A DNA stretch of 18,232 bases from NCBI GenBank assembly GCA_035272265.1, contig DATEQV010000416.1:1-18232 (forward strand). Reading direction: 5' to 3'. The position numbers and the translations under genes are program-made. The DNA is from Acidisphaera sp035272265. Lineage in GTDB: Bacteria > Pseudomonadota > Alphaproteobacteria > Acetobacterales > Acetobacteraceae. The notes under the pieces were generated by a model. The model was not told the DNA's origin. It searched no databases and worked only from the letters and a program-made list of their open reading frames with translations. Positions 14,408-18,232 of the stretch are shown here, one piece after another; position 1 is the first letter of the stretch, and each line of letters begins with the position of its first letter.

Positions 14408-14927
14408 TACCGAGATCGTGGTTGTCGGCAATCAGGCCAGGGTTCGGGCAGGATGACTGATTCGTTCATCGCGAGCGAAGCGTGGCGATCCAGGGCAACG
14501 TGAGAAACGCCTGCCACGCGGCCCTGGATCGCCACGGCGATGACGGAGTGAACGGGTTCAATCACACTACGCCCACGGCGTTTCGCCCATGACCGCCATT
14601 CTTCCCGCCGCTTGGGAGCAACGCGTGATCCGTCTCAGCAACCCGAACACGGGCGGCGCAACCGGGCTTTGCATCGATGCGCACGACCTCGTTTTGTCGA
14701 AATACGCAGCGGGCAGCGAGTGGGACCAGGAATTCAACCGGGCCGTCATCCGGCACGGCCTCGTCAGCCGAAGAAGGCTCAGCGCGCTGTTGCGCACGAT
14801 GCCGGTTGACGTCGAGATGAAGGGCATCATCGCGACGCGCATCAAAGCCGACTTCGCCGCCACGACGCCGCGCCGCAGCGCCGCAGCGCGAATACCGCTA
14901 AACGATAGTGAGCGGCAGCTCGAATGA
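14352..14927 (+). pseudogene. Nucleotidyltransferase-like gene (DUF6036 type) with its middle replaced by a palindrome
   Basis: The N-terminal piece (14352-14456) reads MNRIQLEHIIRAASQI then EIVVVGNQA, which matches the start of DUF6036-type nucleotidyltransferases up to their GSQA motif, and stops at TGA 14454. From about 14556 the same frame resumes with SHYAHGVSPMTAILPAAWE, NTGGATGLCIDAHDLVLSKY, EFNRAVIRHGLVSRRRL and IATRIKADF, the C-terminal half of the same family. Roughly 45-50 residues that should carry the acidic metal-binding positions are missing. A large palindrome (14466-14543) sits in their place. A 112-residue frame from ATG 14589 to 14927 is open but lacks the catalytic half. 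The final TGA overlaps the start of the HEPN gene. Family naming rests on remembered consensus. Confidence 0.75.
14466..14543. repeat. REP-like composite palindrome
   Basis: The inner arms CGTGGCGATCCAGGGC (14481-14496) and GCCCTGGATCGCCACG (14521-14536) are a perfect 16-base inverted repeat around a 24-base loop. The outer arms TCATCGC (14466-14472) and GCGATGA (14537-14543) continue the pairing after an 8-base bulge (GAGCGAAG) on the left. This is the layout of intergenic palindromic repeats common in alphaproteobacteria. It sits exactly at the gap in the nucleotidyltransferase-like pseudogene and introduces stop codons in its frame. Confidence 0.8.
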
Positions 14928-16129
14928 ATAGCGATCAGGAAATTCTTACAAAGGCTCTGGAACACGCTGTTCCTGCATTCGCGGCCAGCAAGGTGGGCAG
15001 CACGTTGCTTACGCAGCCAGCCCCAACATCTGCCCTGGTTGATCCGGTTAGCGAGGCGATTGGGAAGTGTGCAGCGTACCGTGCCGTATCGGGGCATGTG
15101 CTCTTCAGTGCAGATGCAGGTGTTGTGATACACGCACCAAGACTTGCGCTTGAACTCCTCTACAAGGCCGAACGGGGCATCCCCGCAGCGGTCGAGTGGT
15201 TGCTAAAACTGCTGCGCACCCGTCACACGAAAGGAACGTTTAAGGCCGCAATCTGGGGATTATCGGTCGAGCAGGAGATCACTCTCTGCAACTCCTTCGA
15301 GCTTGTGCCCTTCGCGTCGCTTACTGCGTCGAGCATCAGAGACAAAATTTTGGCCCGCGCTCGCTCTCTCTACGACCATCCGGCGTGGATATCTACAAAC
15401 CTGTTTGACAAACCTCGTGCGGCGCTCATCAGGGAAGTTTCGAAATTCCCGTATATCCGAACCGATGATGCCTCGTTTGCCGAAATCGACCGACTGGCTC
15501 AGGAGGCCAGGGGCATCTGCACGTTGATGGAAACGACGTTGGTTGGTCGCCCTTTGGCCTTCGGCTTTTGGTTCGAGTACGATGAGCCGGACTTGGATAT
15601 CGCAGCATGGGAAGGCACAATCACGTGGCTGCTTCCCGAGATAGTGCCTCACGTTCCTTGCTACGTGCCCGTCAAGGCGCAAGTGCTACGACAGGACTTG
15701 AAGCGCTATATGGCTCTCTCCCACGAAATTCGCTCTGAGCTGTTGAGGTCGATGAGCCGCTTTACGTTGAGCCAATGTCGCCGTGACCAAGGGGATCGCG
15801 CTCTCGACCTGGCCCTTGCCTTTGAGATTGCTGTTAGCGGTGATGGAGGCAGCAACGCCCCTCCAAGTTGGAAAGTGAGTGTCCGGGCCGCACAGCTAAT
15901 CGGCGGCAAACTGGAAAAGAGGCAAGCAAACAGGAACGTTATCGGAACGCTTTATCAGATACGAAATGCGGCAACACATGGCAGCAGATCGAATTCGCTC
16001 AAGCAAAGTCAGAAAGAAGCTCTGGAAACTTCTGTCGGCATTTATCGGGATCTAGTGAGGAGCATTCTGCGCCTTGGGAAGGTACCGAACTGGAACGCTT
16101 TGGAACTGGAGCCGGTTTTCAAACGCTGA
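14924..16129 (+). CDS. Apea-like HEPN domain protein, candidate defence or toxin ribonuclease
   Basis: The 401-residue protein starts at an ATG that overlaps the preceding TGA (ATGA). The C-terminal third has the HEPN_Apea layout: LDLALAFEIAVSG (about 294-306), SVRAAQLIGG, EKRQANRNVIGTLYQIRNAATHG. The last contains R347-N-A-A-T-H352, an Rx4H match to the HEPN ribonuclease motif. The N-terminal two thirds (AIWGLSVEQEITLCNSFELVPFASL, then a Trp/Phe-rich middle) is not a domain I can name but resembles the region that precedes Apea-type HEPN domains. No signal peptide is present. HEPN proteins often cut RNA in phage defence or toxin-antitoxin systems. The gene is visibly richer in A+T than its neighbours and uses codons such as AAA, TTT and ATA more, so it was probably acquired. 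Confidence 0.65.
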   Translation: MNSDQEILTKALEHAVPAFAASKVGSTLLTQPAPTSALVDPVSEAIGKCAAYRAVSGHVLFSADAGVVIHAPRLALELLYKAERGIPAAVEWLLKLLRTRHTKGTFKAAIWGLSVEQEITLCNSFELVPFASLTASSIRDKILARARSLYDHPAWISTNLFDKPRAALIREVSKFPYIRTDDASFAEIDRLAQEARGICTLMETTLVGRPLAFGFWFEYDEPDLDIAAWEGTITWLLPEIVPHVPCYVPVKAQVLRQDLKRYMALSHEIRSELLRSMSRFTLSQCRRDQGDRALDLALAFEIAVSGDGGSNAPPSWKVSVRAAQLIGGKLEKRQANRNVIGTLYQIRNAATHGSRSNSLKQSQKEALETSVGIYRDLVRSILRLGKVPNWNALELEPVFKR

Positions 16130-16448
16130 TGAAGCGAGATCAGCAAGGGCGGAAAAGCGCAAAGGCTGGGCAAGTATCAGGAAGTTGGCTCCGGCGCATG
16201 TCGGAAGACCCCACGAGATCGCCGGACCACTCGTTGCTTTTGAAATCGAAAATGACCGGCCCCGGAAACTCACGAAGGCACGGCTCCTTGCGCCAGTCCA
16301 GCATCGGCGTTGATCATCGCCTATACGGCTCGGGAACGTTGGTGATCCTTGAATCGTCCCTCATCAACATAATGGACAGAAACCGCAATGATCAGGCATA
16401 GTCGGGGTCTCGCGCCGGGACTGACCGCTGATACGGGGGACGATAATC
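16130..16448. other. Gene-poor stretch of about 320 bases with a possible remnant
   Basis: An ATG at 16129 overlaps the HEPN stop (TGATG) and opens a 90-codon frame to 16401, but its product is Arg/Ser-rich and matches nothing known to me. A second frame across 16074-16313 includes GRPHEIAGPLVAFEIENDRP, which looks more like real protein. AFEIE-type strands occur in PD-(D/E)XK-like nuclease folds, but this is weak. I treat the stretch as probable debris of a lost gene, not a supported CDS. No terminator hairpin with a T-tract was seen. Confidence 0.35.
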
Positions 16449-17396
16449 GTGCACGCCATGATCGTCGCAGTTGCCTTCATCGCGGCACGGACCTCAGCGT
16501 GGCGATGCAGCGTCAGGATCCTGGCAAGTCCGGCCGTTGCCGGCCTGCTTGCCGGCACGTCGCCATCCCTTGCCGCGCCCGCCGCCGATATCCCGCCGCC
16601 CGGCGCGCCGGCACTCGCGCCACCACCCGCTCTGCAGCCGCCTGTATCACATCCGGCAATCACGCCGCCGGAAACGACGCAAACGCGGGAATCCTGGCGT
16701 CAGTTGATGGCGCGAATGCCGGCTCCGAAACCCGGATGCTACACCGCCACCTATCCCAGCGCACAATGGCAGGAGGTGCCGTGCACGACTGCCCCGCAAC
16801 GCCCCTATCCACGCGCGATCGGCGCCGGACCGGCCACTGTGGGGGCAGGGGATAGCGGCGACTTTTCCGCGGTGGCAACGGGAGGTCCGATAACCTTGGC
16901 GACTGGGTCGTTCAAGGTGACCGGCGTGACGAGCGTATCGGACGGATCGGGACCGACCACGTTTTCGCTGCAACTCAACACGAACACCTTCGCCAGCACA
17001 CCCAGCACACTCTGCGCGAGCCAGCCGGGGTGCTTCGCATGGCAGCAGTTTATCTACTCCAACTCCAGCAACTGCAAGTCGGGTGGCTCATGCGTGTTCA
17101 TCCAGTATTGGCTGGTCAACCACACAAGCCCGTGCTCCGCAGCCCCGACCGTCGCCGGTAACAGTTGGATCTTCTCTCCCGCCACCGCCACCGCGGCGGG
17201 CGGCTGCTTTATCAACGGCCAGGCGACGGCGGTGCCCACTCAGACGGCGCTGAACTTTGGCGGGCTCATCCTGACGGGGGGCACCAGTTCCGGCGGGCAA
17301 TCCGCCCAGGTGGAGACCTCGGCCGGCACGTTCTACAAGGCAGCAGATCCCGGTGATCTGCTGGGCATCGGGAGCAATTGGAACACTGCCGAGTAA
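16449..17396 (+). CDS. Secreted repeat-free cell-surface-type protein, N-terminal part (frameshifted gene)
   Basis: The 315-codon frame starts at GTG 16449, with ATG 16458 as an alternative. An N-terminal hydrophobic region ends near LLAGTSPSLAAPAA and is a probable export signal. A Pro/Ala linker follows (about residues 44-72), then a domain with PKPGCYTATYPSAQWQEVPC, FSLQLNTNTF, CFAWQQFIYS, CVFIQYWLVNH and a final GSNWNTAE. From memory, uncharacterised secreted proteins of Xanthomonas, Burkholderia and Acetobacteraceae share these phrases and continue WNTAEFNVFGDCCG. Here the frame stops at TAA right after WNTAE, while the next frame continues VNLFGDCCSK. The gene is therefore split. The function of the family is unknown; it has no recognisable catalytic motif. 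Confidence 0.75.
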   Translation: MHAMIVAVAFIAARTSAWRCSVRILASPAVAGLLAGTSPSLAAPAADIPPPGAPALAPPPALQPPVSHPAITPPETTQTRESWRQLMARMPAPKPGCYTATYPSAQWQEVPCTTAPQRPYPRAIGAGPATVGAGDSGDFSAVATGGPITLATGSFKVTGVTSVSDGSGPTTFSLQLNTNTFASTPSTLCASQPGCFAWQQFIYSNSSNCKSGGSCVFIQYWLVNHTSPCSAAPTVAGNSWIFSPATATAAGGCFINGQATAVPTQTALNFGGLILTGGTSSGGQSAQVETSAGTFYKAADPGDLLGIGSNWNTAE

Positions 17397-18049
17397 ATCT
17401 GTTTGGCGACTGTTGCTCCAAGCTGGTCACCTTCACCCCACCCGGCGCGACAGTCGTCGTTAAAACCATCATCAATTCTGGCGTAGTCGTCGCTGCCCCG
17501 ACCTGCTCGGGCCAGAGTTTCACTGCAGAATCGAACAACCTGACACTGCTCCCGCCGTGCTGCCCTCTCACCGTGGGGATCACGTTCACCGAGAGCACCG
17601 CCGCCGGAGCGACGTCGGCCTGCGCGTGCGGGGCTGGCACCAGTTGGGACCCGAACAGCGCGATTTGCGTGCCGCCGGCGCCGGTGCCACCCGCTTGCAC
17701 GATCGCATTTTCGTGCCCGGATCCGGAAAGCCACTCTCCGCCGCAATACGAGGTCACGTGTCCCACCGCCGTCGATTTCTACGAGTCGCTGCCGGATACA
17801 CCGAAATATCCTCTGCAGACTGCCGCCTCGGTTTCTGGAACAACCGACGCGTACGGCGATATTATCTACGCCTGTCTGGCCGGCACGCAGACCTGCAGCG
17901 GATTCTCGATCTACAAGGGGGTGACGGACTGGTGTGGAGGCCCCCCACCCTCACCGGGTCCCAATCCCGACCCACAGCAGTGCTGCAAGTCCTGTAGGGC
18001 GGCAGGCGGCACTTGTACGGCTGGGGCGCACAGCTGTATCTGCCAGTGA
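17378..18049 (+). pseudogene. Secreted Cys-rich protein, C-terminal part in the shifted frame
   Basis: Homologous coding resumes at about 17393 (VNLFGDCCSK), 2 bases out of register with the upstream part, consistent with loss of a single base in GAGTAAATC near 17393-17396. The ATG at 17378 is only where this frame happens to open. The segment continues with GATVVVKTIINSG, TCSGQSFTAESNNLTLL and GITFTEST. After that comes a Cys-rich tail with CACGAGTSWDP, CTIAFSCPDPESHSPP, a Pro-rich spacer and CCKSCRAAGGTCTAGAHSC. The many cysteines suggest disulphides after export. Alone it has no signal peptide and would not be secreted. Together the two parts would make a protein of about 530 residues. Confidence 0.7.
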
Positions 18050-18130
18050 TGACGGACTCGCGGCCAGAACCTCACGGTTTCCGACCGCATCCTTAGCTCG
18101 ACTTTCCGCATTTTTCGGGTGGGGCCACGA

Positions 18131-18232
18131 CTAACCGGCTGCCCAGAAGATGTCCTCTGATGCGATGAACTGGAGGGCGCGGTCGATGGTCATGACGGTG
18201 CGCCCGAATGGACCGGCGTTGGCCCATCGTTG
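18131..18232 (-). CDS. C-terminal end of an unidentified protein (partial)
   Basis: Reading in from the right edge, 33 codons are open and end in TAG at 18131-18133. They contain RWANAGPFGRTVMTIDRAL and QFIASEDIFWAAG. The composition is protein-like, but I do not recognise the family. The stretch is too short to exclude a chance frame. Confidence 0.35.
   Translation of the reverse strand, partial: QRWANAGPFGRTVMTIDRALQFIASEDIFWAAG

Noticed and set aside
16129..16401. 90-codon frame overlapping the HEPN stop by TGATG
   Set aside because: The overlap is attractive, but the product has random-like composition and no recognisable motif, so it is not called as a gene.
17388..17400. Programmed ribosomal frameshift in the secreted gene
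   Set aside because: No slippery heptamer or downstream stem was seen. A one-base deletion is simpler.

Overview
The window is GC-rich DNA of bacterial coding style. GTG starts, ATGA/TGATG overlaps, fused Dpp-type ATPases and the protein families present suggest an alphaproteobacterium, quite possibly an acetic-acid-bacteria relative (Acetobacteraceae). That placement is an inference from style and remembered family resemblance, not from a marker gene. No rRNA, tRNA or CRISPR array was seen.

Positions 1-10095 form a catabolic and transport region. The window opens with the tail of an ISL3-like transposase whose element appears to have cut into a DUF1835-type gene. Next come a hydantoin/Asp-Glu racemase-like gene (minus strand) divergent from an agmatinase/arginase-family ureohydrolase (plus), then DUF1028 and an ATZ/TRZ-type amidohydrolase (minus, ATGA-coupled). 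Divergent from these is a complete Dpp/Opp-type ABC importer: Tat-exported binding protein, two permeases, and one 710-residue protein carrying both ATPases. The likely joint job is import and stepwise hydrolysis of a nitrogen-rich small molecule (guanidino, ureido, hydantoin or peptide-like). The linker between the two ATPase halves contains a 21-bp tandem repeat and three hairpins that look like an intergenic palindromic element now read as protein.

Positions 10133-13224 hold a tightly packed minus-strand group: a DUF2092 secreted protein, a 70-residue secreted peptide, a SulP anion permease interrupted by an in-frame amber codon, and a two-helix potassium channel.

Positions 13225-14927 are a decayed intergenic zone. 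It has an orphan FNR-type box, a nested inverted repeat, a frameshifted remnant closely matching the tail of the fused ATPase, and an intact small protein followed by a nucleotidyltransferase-like gene whose catalytic middle has been replaced by a large palindrome. Overlapping the end of that remnant by ATGA is a visibly less GC-rich 401-residue gene with an Apea-type HEPN motif (Rx4H), a candidate defence or toxin ribonuclease.

Positions 16449-18049 encode a secreted Cys-rich protein split by an apparent one-base deletion. The window ends in an unidentified minus-strand C-terminus. The second half is notable for the number of broken genes.
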